Shown here in pieces: positions 22,815-32,910 of a DNA stretch of 64,000 bases (within the stretch, counting starts at the first letter, position 1; each line of letters starts with the position of its first letter). The position numbers and the translations under genes are program-made. This DNA comes from Micromussa lordhowensis (taxonomy: Eukaryota; Cnidaria; Anthozoa; Scleractinia; Lobophylliidae): the NCBI GenBank assembly GCA_964020085.1, contig OZ026596.1, forward strand, positions 39,765,443 to 39,829,442. Direction: 5' to 3'. The notes below the pieces were generated by a model. The model searched no databases. It saw only the letters and a program-made list of their open reading frames with translations, and was not told the origin of the DNA.

Positions 22815-23690
22815 CTACTTGTCTGCTGTTGACGTGGCTGATTCAAGCAGCACTATCTTGTCCACGGGACGCTCGAGAATAGACTTCGTGGTCTTGACCT
22901 TCACTCTATGGATGTGGCCGTCATTTTTGTTCGGGTAAACTTCTTGAACTCGTCCAAGTAACCAGGAACCCCACGGGAATTTCTCGTGCACCACGAGCAC
23001 GATGTCGCCAACTGTCGCCAAGTTCCTCGTAGGGGTATTCCACTTCTGTCTTTGCTGCAAAGAGGGTAGGTACTCGCAAAGCCAACGGCGCCAAAACACG
23101 TCTGCTAGATATTGCACCTGCCGCCATCTGCTGGAATACTGGTCTTCTTTTATAAGGGCTGCAGGAGGCAATACAGGGCCCGACCTAAGTAGGAGCAGAT
23201 GATTTGGTGTAAGTGCTTCGCAATCCTTTGGATCCTCAGAAATCTTCGCTATAGGCCTGCCATTGACAATGGCTTCTACTTCGCACATGAGGGTGAGTAG
23301 TTCTTCATCATCAAGTGTTTGCCCCTTCAGAAGCGCTGCGAGGACCTGTCTCACGGTTCTTATACAGCGCTCCCACACTCCACCATTATGAGAGCCAGCG
23401 GGTGGATTGAATGTCCATTTCGTAGACTCCTGTAGCAGAAACACGTGAATTTGTTGGTGGTTCCAAAGATCTATTGCTCCCTTTAATTCTTTCTCACCAC
23501 CCACGAAGTTGCTGCCATTATCGGAGCGGATTTCTTTAGGTTGACCCCTCCTCGAGATACATCTTTTCATTGCATTTATAAAGAAGTCAGTGTCGAGACT
23601 GTGAGCTTCTTCTATATGTACTGCACGACACGCAAGGCATGTAAAGAGTACCCCATAGCGTTTCACAGTGCTTCTGCCATGTCAAATGGT
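22815..23690 (-). pseudogene. BEL/Pao integrase core and C-terminal domain
   Basis: Minus-strand frame 23666-22815. Catalytic-core motifs: IRSDNGSNFVGGEKELKGAI (second Asp) and HNGGVWERCIRTVRQVLAAL (Glu). The first Asp (VGVDCFGPI) lies in the preceding frame, so one frameshift falls at about 23670-23690. The C-terminal part (TPNHLLLLRSG, WRRWLCEYLPSLQQRQKW, GDIVLVVHEKFPWGSWLLGR) is the DUF5641-type tail usual in BEL/Pao. The frame ends in a TAG-type stop shortly before the purine tract and 3' LTR. Confidence 0.85.
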
Positions 23691-24707
23691 GATTGGGCCA
23701 AAGCAGTCCACGCCCACATTGGTAAAAGGGGGTAGATTTGGTGTAACTTGGTCCTTGGGTAGGTCTGCCATTTTCTGGGTCCCAGCTGGCACTTGCTGTC
23801 TTTTGCAGCTGAAGCAAGAGTCAAGGACACGACGAATAGCACTTCTTGCCTTGATTATCCAGAATCGTTGTCTAAGCAGTGATAAAACGTACTCGAGACC
23901 AGAGTGACCACACCTTTCATGATATTCCCGAATGAACAGCTCGGTCACGTGGTGTCGTTTGAGTAGGATGATTGGGTACTTGGCGTCTACTTCTATAGGC
24001 GTGTGTCTTAATCGGCCTCCAACGCGGAGGAAGCCATCCACCATTTTAGGATCCAGCTTGACAATAGTGCTTGATTTCTTGATCAGACTTGGGTTCATAA
24101 CTTCTTCAGGGAAACTTTCCCTTTGCACATTTTTTGGGATCTCCTTTTCTGCTATATCCATTTCTTCAACACTTAAAGGGATGAGTTCGTTTCCATGCTG
24201 AGGGATTGTTGATTGTCCCTTCTTCCGTTTCGTATGCTGTTTCTTAAGCTGTTCTTTGCAACGCATCATCCAAGCGACAAACTTCTTCAGGCGATAACTG
24301 GACGAAGTTCGTTCGAAGATTCTGTTCAAGGCATTTGTAGCAATGTCTATTCTGGTGGTGCAGCTTTTTGCTTCCCTCTTTACTTCTGGATCGTCGTCCT
24401 CAATGTTTCTGTCCATTCCCGGTGGTCGTTGAGGCCAGCTTTCTTCGGGTAGCCAGAGAAACTGAGGACCTTTGAGCCAACGGCTTTCTTCTAGAAACGA
24501 CTCGAATGATAATCCGCGTGATGCATTGTCGGCAGGGTTGGACTTGGTGTCGACATATCGCCACTGAATTGGCAAGGAGGCATCTCTTATGGTGGCGATT
24601 CTATTTACTACAAAGGTTTGGAACCGTTTGTCTTCGTTCTCAACATAGCTCAATACGCATGTGCTGTCTGAACAGAAAATAGATCTACACGTGGGTTTCT
24701 CTTCCAA
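23682..24707 (-). pseudogene. BEL/Pao RNase H end and integrase zinc-binding domain
   Basis: Starts within RNase H (FCSDSTCVLSYVENEDKRFQ; WRYVDTKSNPADNASRG). A linker follows, then the HHCC integrase zinc domain (LKRHHVTELFIREYHERCGH ... CFSCKRQQV) and the start of the catalytic core (FTNVGVDCFGPI). It is joined upstream by a frameshift near 24690 to the frame 25311-24685. Confidence 0.85.
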
Positions 24708-25320
24708 TTCCTCCTAGATCATTTTTTTCGAGTCTTGTAGCTACAACAGCCGTGGACAGCTCCATTCTTGGGATGGTCATAGGCTTGAGAGGGGCTAATC
24801 TTGATTTCCCAAGTACAAAGGAGCAGTGGATATTGCCTCGTGTGTTGACAATTCTAAGGTACAAAATGTTTCCGTAACCTTCATGAGACGCGTCAGAGAA
24901 ATGGTGCAGCTGTCGCGAATCGATTTCTCCAAACTCTGACGGCTTGAAACATCTGTTAACTGAGAGTTGCTCTAGCTTCGGTAACTCGTTTAACCATTTC
25001 TGCCAGCGGCGTGTTTCCTCTTCTGGGATTGGGTCATCCCAACCGAGTTTCTTTCGGCACAGGTCTTGCAATATCGCCTTTGCCGGTAGGATAAAGGGGG
25101 CAGCGAAACCCATGGGATTGTAGATCGAGCTCACGGTAGAGAGAACTCCTCTTCTTGTAAGTGGTCTGTCTTTGACGGTAATAGCGAACCCGAAGGTATC
25201 TGTGGCGACGTTCCACTGAACTCCAAGCGGTCTCTCGATGTCTTTTGACTTGTCAAAGTCGAGTTTTTTAAGAGAGGGGGCTCTCTCGGATTCAGGGATT
25301 GACTCAATCACTGGGGAGGA
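24685..25320 (-). pseudogene. BEL/Pao RT thumb and RNase H start
   Basis: The frame opens in the region after the RT palm (IESIPESERAPSLKKLDF, ERPLGVQWNVATDTF). It continues through LTRRGVLSTVSSIYNPMGF and WQKWLNELPKLEQLSV into RNase H (LHHFSDASHEGYGNILYLR, PRMELSTAVVATRLE). The sequence immediately upstream belongs to the RT fingers, so the palm is missing. Confidence 0.85.
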
Positions 25321-26692
25321 GTTTGAGAAGTTGGTTGTTCAAAGATGTTCCTCTGTACTTTGCGGCACAGTCGAACACGACTCTCACTTTGTCAGGCATC
25401 GGAGGGTGGAAGACTGGGTGATGGGGCAAATACCAAACTGGTGTGCTGGGCTCCTCAGGCTGTTCAATGTGGACTCTTTTTGCATAGCCTTTATGAAGAA
25501 GGTCGTCCATGAATTCTGTGTACTTTCTGTGAAGTAGTGGATCCTTTGTTAGTCTTCGTTTCAGTAATTTCAAACGGTGTTCGGCTAAGGATTTGTTGCT
25601 TGGCAGCTCTGGGGTTATTTGGCATGGTAACACCATTTTGTAATGTCCTTTCTTTAGTTTGATGGTTTCGTTCATTACATCTAGAGCTCGACAATCTTCT
25701 TGAGACATTGAGGTTTTGTTGCTGAATGCTGAGTCATTAAACTCCATGTTGCAGAATTTCTCGAACTGCTCGTTCAGTTGTACGTCAGCATTTATGAAGC
25801 TGGCCGAGTGTGGTGCACTACCAGTTCTACCGAGGGGACCGTTTATGACCCAGCCAAGTGCTGTTCTTGTGGCATAAGGCTGTCCCCTCTGTCCTCTCCG
25901 TATCTCTAATGGTTCTAGTGCTTGAGGAATGTCACTTCCAATCAGCAGGCTTACTTCAGCATCAATTTCCGGTATTTCAATACCTTTAAGGTGGGACCAT
26001 TTCTCTGCATCTTGCTGAGTCGCCATGTTTTCCTTTGACACCGGTAGCTTGGCCGTAGAGAAAACTATGGGAAGGTCTATGAAATTCTCTTCTCGTAGAT
26101 CGAAAAGTTCCAAACTCATGATAGAACTTTCAACAGGCCTGTCTTCTTGAGTCATAGTCGTCAGTGATAGTGTGGTTCTTTTCCCAGCTGCCTTCAGTTG
26201 ATTCATTAAACGCTCCCTACAGAATGTAGTGTTAGAACCTTCATCTAGGAATGCGTAGGTCTCGATCGTTACTGAGCTGTTCTTTGCTTTCACCTTCACC
26301 GGGACTATGGCAAGGCTAGTTACTTGCGGCAGCTGCGATCTTTGGCTGCACGAGTTCTCTCCAGTGTTGACATAAGCGCTTTGAACTACCGTCTCGAGCG
26401 GTTGATCTTCGTTTTTTCCTTTGGGATTCACGCTCTCGGGAGATTCGGCTGCATCGTCCCTTTTCCCATGTGCAGTACCTTTCGGATGAAGGAATGTCGA
26501 GTGCTTGAAATTGCAACCTTTCACTCGACAGAAAGAGGGCATTTCGCACGTTTTTGCAAGATGACCACGTGCAAAGCAGTTGTTACAAAGTCCCTTCTTG
26601 CGCATGAATTGAAGCCTCTCTTCCAATGTTTTCTTTCTGAAGTCTGGACACTGAAACAACCTGTGATTTTGGCTGCACGACGGGCATTTCAC
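25304..26692 (-). pseudogene. BEL/Pao gag zinc knuckles, protease and RT fingers
   Basis: 462 codons. Cys-rich region MKCPSCSQNHRLFQCPDF and CNNCFARGHLAKTCEM; a retropepsin-like domain (TYAFLDEGSNTTFCRERLM; the usual D-S/T-G is DEG here); then the BEL/Pao linker (PYATRTALGWVINGPLG) and RT fingers (YAKRVHIEQPEEPSTPVWY, KVRVVFDCAAKYRGTSLNNQ). It ends LLKLLPSD then stop, where the RT palm should follow. The next recognisable residues, in another frame, belong to the thumb. This marks a deletion of roughly 170 codons by family comparison. Confidence 0.85.
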
Positions 26693-26695
26693 GCT

Positions 26696-27460
26696 TCATG
26701 TTCCGGGAGGAGGTGATGGCTGGTTAGATTCAGCATTTGTGCCGAATGAGGACCCTTTGGGCGTACCGTTTCCAGATCTGCTTCTGTGTTTACTGGAGTC
26801 GTTTCTGCTGTCATTTGTGATATTCCCAAAAATGGGGTGGGTTGCAACTCTAACTCTTTTCTCCACAAAAGTAGCGATATCTTCAACAGTGACGTTGCGA
26901 TTCTGCCGTTGGATGATATCATCAACAGCTTCACGCCACTTCTGCCTTATTCCATACGGCAACCTTTCAATGACTTTCCTCAAGGCGTCAGGGTTCTCAA
27001 GTTTGTTCAAGTAGCCGATGTCCTTCAGAGTATTTTTACAGCTTGTTAACTGGACGGAGAACTTCTGAAGGGCATTTCCGTCCTCACTTCTTATGGGTTG
27101 GCCATTTGTAAGTCGGTCAACGTAGGCTGCAGCGATCTTGTAATTCTGGCTGTATTTTTCTTTTATCAGCCTGCATGCTTCTTGGTAACCTTCATCTGGG
27201 CTCCATTGCGAGGCAACTACGCATCAGTTCTTGCATGTCTCCGGCACAAGGTAGTACAATCGGGAACTACTGCTGTCGGTTTTGCTCTCAATAAGATTTT
27301 CAAACGCAAGAATAAAGCTGCAGTACTCACTTGGCTGGCCCTTAAATACCCGAACTTCTGGCTGTGGTAGCGACAATGCTGCGGTGTAACGCTGTTGTTC
27401 TATCATCATCTGCTCTAGTTGTTGATTTTGCTGTGTTTGCATGTTCATCAAGTAAGCCAC
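26696..27460 (-). pseudogene. BEL/Pao gag (DUF1759-type)
   Basis: Begins MAYLMNMQTQQNQQLEQMM and PEVRVFKGQPSEYCSFILAF. It shifts frame near 27225, then reads LMRSCLAMEPRDGYQEACRL, LKDIGYLNKLENPDALRKVI and LPYGIRQKWREAVDDIIQRQ, which I recognise as the gag domain of BEL/Pao elements. A Ser/Pro-rich tail ends at 26696, just before the zinc-knuckle frame. Confidence 0.8.
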
Positions 27461-27651
27461 GTGGCAATACCATTTTGGTTCGGTTCAGATGTTTTGTTCG
27501 CGCTCTTTAACTGACCACCGGATTTCTAGGTGTATGGCCATTCCTCTGCAGTCGGGTTCAAGGTTTGATGCTTGACAGACGCCCCGTGTTCTTTTTTTGC
27601 TTCGTAAACCGAGCAGCCTGGTACGATTTCTGTGTACTAAATTCAAACAAA

Positions 27652-28276
27652 TGTAGGCGGCAGGCAGCGTACTCTAGATCTTAAGCCAACCAACCCACAA
27701 ATGATGTCATGCAAGATGATACAAAAAGAGAGTCATTCGAACGCGCAGTAATTCTCTTTCAATGGTCTTTATTCCTTTTAAGTTCAGTTTCTCTCAAATC
27801 TTTCTTCGGGATGAATCCAGTGTTTCTAAGATCTGATGAATGAGACAAAAAAGATACAAACGAAGCGAAAGATGCAGTTGATGTGAAAGAGACGGGAAAT
27901 GCGGTTCGAACTAGAACACGAAATAAGCAAAAACTATCTTAGAACTCTAACACATTGCAAATCTGACACGCGATAACAAATGTGCAAGCATAAACTAATT
28001 TTAGAGAACATTAGCGACTGACGTAACGTCTATCCTTGTCATCTTCATATATACTGAGAAATGAAACGAAATTGACTAACTTTAGTCTCCACAGGTATAT
28101 CTAGAGTCTTAATGTCGTCTTCGTAAGGAAAGGGTGATCCTTGTCCTAGCTTATGTTTCTTCTATTCTGATTTACTGTCACACCCAACATGGGCTTAAAG
28201 TCACATGAAAACGAGATAAGCTATCAAGTTACGAAAGACAAAGCGATAAAGAGACACTGGGCTTGTAAAACTAACA
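27652..28276 (-). repeat. BEL/Pao 5' LTR
   Basis: 625 bp, same ends and sequence as 21953-22574. No good TGG primer-binding site is visible directly after it (27651 downward), so the 5' junction may be altered. Confidence 0.9.
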
Positions 28277-28566
28277 GTAGGTGGCTCCCTCATAGCTATA
28301 GTTGGGGCTAGGTGCTCTGGATTGGTTGGAGACACAATAACATGTCTTGCTGCAGTTTCGGGGTCCTTGGTTCTCTTACACAGTATTTCTGGAATTAGCG
28401 CTGGCCAGTAGCTATAGGTCTTGTCCTCTTTCACCACTTCCACTCTCCAGTTTCCAGACCGCTTCGAGTACAATTTCTTGAATTTCCCATTGATTGTCTT
28501 CCAGAAAAGATGGAAGTTGTGATCCAGCACAGCCAACAAACACCTTCCAGTGAACACTTCATAACT
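28277..28566 (-). pseudogene. Last exon of a transposase-type gene, interrupted by the BEL/Pao element
   Basis: Minus strand from an acceptor (TTTATTTTTAG|) at about 28567. It reads YEVFTGRCLLAVLDHNFHLF, then KLYSKRSGNWRVEVVKEDKT, then TNPEHLAPTIAMREPPT. I recall the ALDxNxHLFR ... YNKRSGQW ... LAPT pattern at the C-terminus of an abundant uncharacterised cnidarian family of transposase-like genes. The rest of the exon lies at 21952-21897, on the far side of the BEL insertion. Confidence 0.55.
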
Positions 28567-28846
28567 AAAAATAAATTCATTTATTGTCTAGTTAATAGGT
28601 TAATAAGTAAAGCAGTGTATTGGGCTAGGTCAATAGTGCTGGGGCTGTATGTGTCCATGTCTCGGACCAAATATTTTAACATCTAACAGCTCACATCAAT
28701 TTATAAAAAAAATACACTCTATATACACACTTGAGCAAAAATATTTCTTGGTAAAAACAGTCAAGTGGGTTTTTTGGGTGGATTTCTTGACTGTCAGTTG
28801 GACTTTGGGCAGAAAGGATAATTTGTTGCAATTATGTGAAACTCAT

Positions 28847-29265
28847 CTAACTGGTACCAACTTGAAGAAATATGATCTTATCGTCGGATATCATCCAGTC
28901 ATCTTCGTCCTCGTCTCCTAACGACAATAACAAGAACTCGAACACCTTTAAGTCTTCCTTCTTGGCTTTTTTCCTCTGTCCTTGGTCATTTGCTGTACTG
29001 GTAGCTTGTAAGCGTTCACGCTTATTCAACCGCTTGCCAGACCAGATGCACTTGATTGTGATGAGTTAAGCATTGAACTTGCTTTCTGCAAAGCTGAAAA
29101 CACTCGGTTTCCACTAGAACTTGAAGTTTCAGGGCGGGATGTCTCAGAGCCAGCAGTCTCTTTGTCTAAAATCTTTTTCACAAGCTCTGAAGCTTTTCCA
29201 AGGCAAGGCGACAACTTCGAAAGGGAAGAGCGATCCATTTGTTCTGGCAACTGCTCGTGTTTCAA
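28847..29265 (-). pseudogene. N-terminal fragment, possibly of a HECT-type protein
   Basis: Starts MKHEQLPEQMDRSSLSKLSP, passes through a Ser-rich stretch, and shifts by one base near 29030 into KRLNKRERLQATSTANDQG ... KVFEFLLLSLGDEDEDDW. The layout resembles N-termini that I associate with cnidarian G2E3-like HECT genes, but no defining domain is visible. It begins directly next to the truncated end of a BEL/Pao fragment (29447). Function unassigned. Confidence 0.3.
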
Positions 29266-29446
29266 AATGGCGGGAAATGAGGGTCAACTGGAACTCTATG
29301 AAGACTGGGGAAGAGTTTCTTTTGGTCAACTGCTGTGCAATAAGTCGTTGAACAAAAAGTAAATCGCGTCGAATGAAATAAAAAGTGTTGAAGGCAAAAT
29401 GTGCTCTTGAAATGGAAAAAAGGGTTGAACCAAAGTAGTGGCATTA

Positions 29447-30719
29447 AAGGGAGAGGGACTGCAAGGGCAGTCATCTGAACCTTTGAGCTTTCACTCAGTT
29501 CCCCGACACAGAACTCGACGAGGTCACATTCTTTTAATTGTTCATTTTCTTGACCAAACATCTTGATAAGTAGCTTCTGTTTTCTCTTGGGGGGTAAATT
29601 AAGTTTTGCCTTTGCGCGTTCTGATATGTAACTTCTTTGGCTGCCACTGTCGAATAAGATGCACATGTTTACCACAGGATGCAACTGATGAACCCTCGAG
29701 ACTTGAGCAATGGCCGTTTGTAACAGGATTGACGTGTTCGAGTCCAAGTCAACATACACGGTTGTAGAGGTCTTGTTCTCATTGGATCTGCATTATCCTC
29801 CATCAGATGACACCACACTGCTTCCTTGAGACTGGATTTCTGAGGTACCACTGCCACGGTTGGCATTTTCACAGATTGATATATGATGTTTTCCAGATCA
29901 AATGCGGGACACCTTGCTCAGTGAGCAATTTCTCGCCAGGTGGTTGTGCCGTAAACAAACAAAGCAACGACCCTGTTGTTTTAATAGATTTCCTCTTGCG
30001 CTGATATTGGTAACTGTACCACAACTTGCGCTTGGGTAACTCTGCTTACAGAATGTGCAGCTGACAGGTTGCTCAGACTGGTTAGTTAGTTTGCGCCGGT
30101 CAGGACCTCTTTACCCTTATTTGTTTGACTTGGGAATGGTCTCTTGGGAGTTAAAAAATCAGACAGGTTTGTTCCAATAGGCTCGCAACGTTCCCCTGCT
30201 TCCATTTCAGAGTCGAAAGCCTTCAGCAGAATATCTAAGTCCCATTCAGGTTGATCTATAGCTCTCGAGATTATTAGACGCATGCTTGGGGGTAGTTTTT
30301 TCATAAGAAGGGGAACCAAAAGTTTCCCATACGACTCACATTGTATCCCCAGGGCTTGGAGGGCTCGAACATGTGCCTCGACTCGATCATAAAGGAAGCA
30401 CGGGCATTTCAAGTCATTGTCAAATGTTACTGCCGCTACTTTCACTAGACCCTCCTTGTGAGCATTAATGATTATCTTAAATTGCGGCTCCATAGTTTTC
30501 TGCTGTCAGCGGTAGCCCTCGAATGGCTCCGGCGGCAGATCCTTCCAGTAAATTTCTCAAGTAATTGAACTTATCAACATCTGATAAACAAGGATTGTCA
30601 TCGACAGCACTTCTGAATGAATCCCAGAATGGAGTGAAACAAATAGGATCGCCATGGAATTTCTTAGGAATAATCTTGGGCAGTTTTGCCTTCCCGGCTC
30701 CTCGGCTTTCGGTAAACAA
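29447..30719 (-). mobile_element. BEL/Pao fragment 2 (gag, zinc knuckle, protease)
   Basis: Minus strand: gag AKLPKIIPKKFHGDPICFTP, FWDSFRSAVDDN and FNYLRNLLEGSAAGAIRGLP. After a gap and shift near 30485 come VEAHVRALQALGIQCESYG and WDLDILLKAFDSEMEAGE, then a zinc knuckle CFVCLRHNHLARNC (about 29930) with a stop soon after. The protease block is MCILFDSGSQRSYISERA (about 29640). It is truncated on both sides: no LTRs, RT or integrase. It belongs to a different BEL/Pao lineage from the element at 21953-28276, because the gag sequences differ throughout. Confidence 0.8.
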
Positions 30720-30881
30720 GTTAGAGTTAGAGTTAGAAGGATAACGTGTTGTACCAGTTTAAAACGAAATCATTTAAAATCTTTGAAATGTATTGAAAGT
30801 GGTCAAAATTACCAGATAGGGGCAGGCACTTTCACAGTGTAAGCAGCAAGAGTTGAGCCAGACTAAATTAAATAGTAATAG

Positions 30882-31020
30882 GTGTTTATGTAGCCTGTTC
30901 CAGGCTCTTGGTCAATGGGGACGATCGAAAAAGTAGCCAGGCGACAAGCGGCGAGTGGGGTCTGGCCCGCTTTTGGATCGTCCCCACTGACCGAGAGCCT
31001 GGAACAGGCTAGTGTTTATG
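30882..31020. mobile_element. 121-bp MITE with 9-bp target duplication (Mutator type)
   Basis: Terminal inverted repeats 30891-30926 (TAGCCTGTTCCAGGCTCT...) and 30976-31011 are nearly perfect over 36 bp. The element is bounded by GTGTTTATG at 30882-30890 and 31012-31020. A 9-bp duplication is the mark of Mutator-like transposons. Confidence 0.85.
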
Positions 31021-31229
31021 GTGATTATAAACAACAAAAACAAAAGAAATGAGTGAGGCATGCTGAAGTGCCTTGGTTTGCCTGTTACTAGCTACAGCCC
31101 TGTATATTACCAGCTGAAAAGGGCATCTCAAGACCTTCAATTGTGTGTGAAGTATGCATGCTTTTTTATCACTGGTGACTTTTCATCTTCTGTACTTTAA
31201 TCATTCATGGAGATATTTTTAAATTTTAG

Positions 31230-31395
31230 TGCCTTCTTGGGTTGTTGAATACCAACAAGTCTGGAGAGATGGTAGAGCTGTTAAAAAAAATTCAGGAAGA
31301 GCATGTGCCATGGGAAGATGATCAAGTGTTGCAGAAAACCATTGTCCATGAAGGTCAAGAAATATCCAGTGGACATACAAACTTGGCGAGACTGA
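31230..31395 (+). CDS. DUF6589-like gene, exon a
   Basis: Plus-strand exon from acceptor TTTTAG| to donor GAG|GTAGAT. It reads CLLGLLNTNKSGEMVELLKK, then EEHVPWEDDQ. It joins in phase (AG + C) to the next piece at 31821. I recall a glycine-leucine-asparagine block followed by MxxIL in the DUF6589 family, whose role is unknown and which often lies among mobile elements. Confidence 0.45.
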
Positions 31396-31820
31396 GGTAG
31401 ATCGTTTAGAAGGGCTTGAGTGCACATTTTCAGAATTTCACCTGAAAATGTGCATGTATGAGGTAAATTTGGCTAATGTTATTCTTAATAGTATGTTATT
31501 GACACAGGCATGTTTGTTCTGCCAATCAAGGGGATCTAAAGAGTCTATAATAGATTTATATTCTTTCCAAGTACAAAACAATGTTATTACTATTTGCAAG
31601 ATTGAGTGAGCAATAAAGTTATTTTTTGTGGCAGTCATATTGGGGGGAAATGTCCATCTGACAGGGTCTGGGCGATGACCAAATGGTTCAAGAGACCTGA
31701 GCAGGTCTGTTCTTTGCTATAGCCAAATTCTTACTTCCTAGTGGCCTTGCTGTACATAGGGTGAAACAACATAACATACATTTATAATGTATTATTTGAT
31801 GGTTTTCTTGTTAAGGTTAG

Positions 31821-31989
31821 CAACAAAATCTTTCTTAAAGAGGAATCTGCCAGTGACAAGGGCACATCATTTCCAGACATGACTCGGACTGAGAACTCTA
31901 ATGCAAAGAAAGGACCAACCAAGGACTTTCATGAGTCCGAAAATTGTGAGAAACATTTTGGCAGCATGGATGCATTTCACAGGGATGGA
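31821..31989 (+). CDS. DUF6589-like gene, exon b
   Basis: After acceptor GGTTAG| the frame reads NKIFLKEESASDKGTSF, which matches the LFKKSSAxDKGTL block of the family as I remember it, then KDFHESENCEKHFGSMDAFH and a TAA at about 31987-31989. No clear donor precedes the stop, so the copy may be broken here. Confidence 0.4.
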
Positions 31990-32320
31990 TAACATAGAAG
32001 GCAAGTTTGGTTGAGCACCACTCATTTATGGTACATCATAAGTAGCCAATACCTTTACCCTCTTTCAGATATGTTCAGTTCAGTCAAGCCAGGTCTTTAA
32101 ATGTTGTCTCCTATCATTAAAAAAGGTCATTTGTTTTGTACCAACTAGAAGCTACTGTCCCTTCTTTGATTTTAGTGGAAATTCCATTGCCAATGGTTGT
32201 GTTTTCGCTGGTTGTATGTAATTAGAGGGATATCATGACAACATTGACTGAAATTGCCAAGTGACTGTTAAAATATATTAATGCCAATTTTCAAAACATA
32301 TTAATTTGCAATTATAATGC

Positions 32321-32410
32321 AATCTCATTCCCAGACTCTCTCTCATCTGCCTCCCTTGTCGTTGACCAACAACAAGGGAGGCAGAGGTGAGAGAGCCTAT
32401 GAACGAGGTT
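32321..32410. mobile_element. Hairpin MITE, about 90 bp
   Basis: Arms AATCTCATTCCCAGACTCTC...CTGCCTCCCTTGT and ACAAGGGAGGCAGAGGTGAG...GAACGAGGTT are imperfect inverted repeats around a ~13-base loop. No clear target duplication. It lies in a probable intron of the DUF6589-like gene. Confidence 0.6.
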
Positions 32411-32507
32411 ATGATGTTTTCGTAAGTAGATTTCTTTTGAAATAATTATTATATACAACATTTAAGATATACAGAAAGTATTCTAATATCTACCTGAAGT
32501 CAATTTT

Positions 32508-32741
32508 ATGTTGCAATATATTAGTTGCTTGCTAGGAAAACCAGTGATTCGAAAGCTTCCTAGAAGTGAAGAATTAAAGAACTGGAGTAATGAACAGAAG
32601 CGAGCCTGGCTTTCCAGTGAAATAGACACATTTCTTAAAGCTTATGTGTTTACCCAAACATCCAATGAACACATGGATGAATTTCTCACAGGAATCAATG
32701 AGCTAGACACCAATCAGAGGGATGGTTATCCATGCAGATAA
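32508..32741 (+). CDS. DUF6589-like gene, exon c
   Basis: 77 codons open: ISCLLGKPVIRKLPRSEELK, then NEQKRAWLSSEIDTFLKAYV and a stop after GYPCR. The WLSxxIDxFLKxYV pattern fits the segment before the C-terminal zinc finger in this family. The start codon given by the first ATG is not meaningful for an internal exon, and the exon borders are uncertain. Confidence 0.4.
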   Translation: MLQYISCLLGKPVIRKLPRSEELKNWSNEQKRAWLSSEIDTFLKAYVFTQTSNEHMDEFLTGINELDTNQRDGYPCR

Positions 32742-32756
32742 TGTGGCATGCTTTTC

Positions 32757-32910
32757 AAGTAATATATCAAACACAAGTGACAGTGTTTCATCGGGATATC
32801 CAAACACCGAGAAGAGAGTTGAAAATACAACACGCAGGGGAATATTTTTGACGAAATTCGAGGTGTTTGGATAGCCGATGAAACACTGTCTCGAGTGTTT
32901 GATATATCTT
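32757..32910. mobile_element. Hairpin MITE, about 154 bp
   Basis: Left arm 32757-32808 (AAGTAATATATCAAACACAA..., TTTCATCGG, CCAAACACC) and right arm 32862-32910 (GGTGTTTGG, CCGATGAAACACTGT, GTGTTTGATATATCTT) are inverted repeats of about 50 bp. Related in style to 21501-21600. Confidence 0.7.

Larger units (their letters stand above)
21953..28276 (-). mobile_element. BEL/Pao LTR retrotransposon with both LTRs, internally deleted
   Basis: 6.3 kb on the minus strand. LTRs are at 27652-28276 (5') and 21953-22574 (3'). The 5-bp target duplication GTAGG occurs at 21948-21952 and 28277-28281. Purine-rich sequence (AGGGGCCGGAA) precedes the 3' LTR. Order: gag, protease, RT, RNase H, integrase, as in BEL/Pao. 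Several frameshifts break the polyprotein, and the RT palm with its catalytic Asp pair is deleted at about 25315-25330. The element interrupts an exon of another gene. The LTRs look highly similar, which implies fairly recent insertion, yet the body is defective, so it probably moved with proteins supplied by another copy. Confidence 0.9.
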
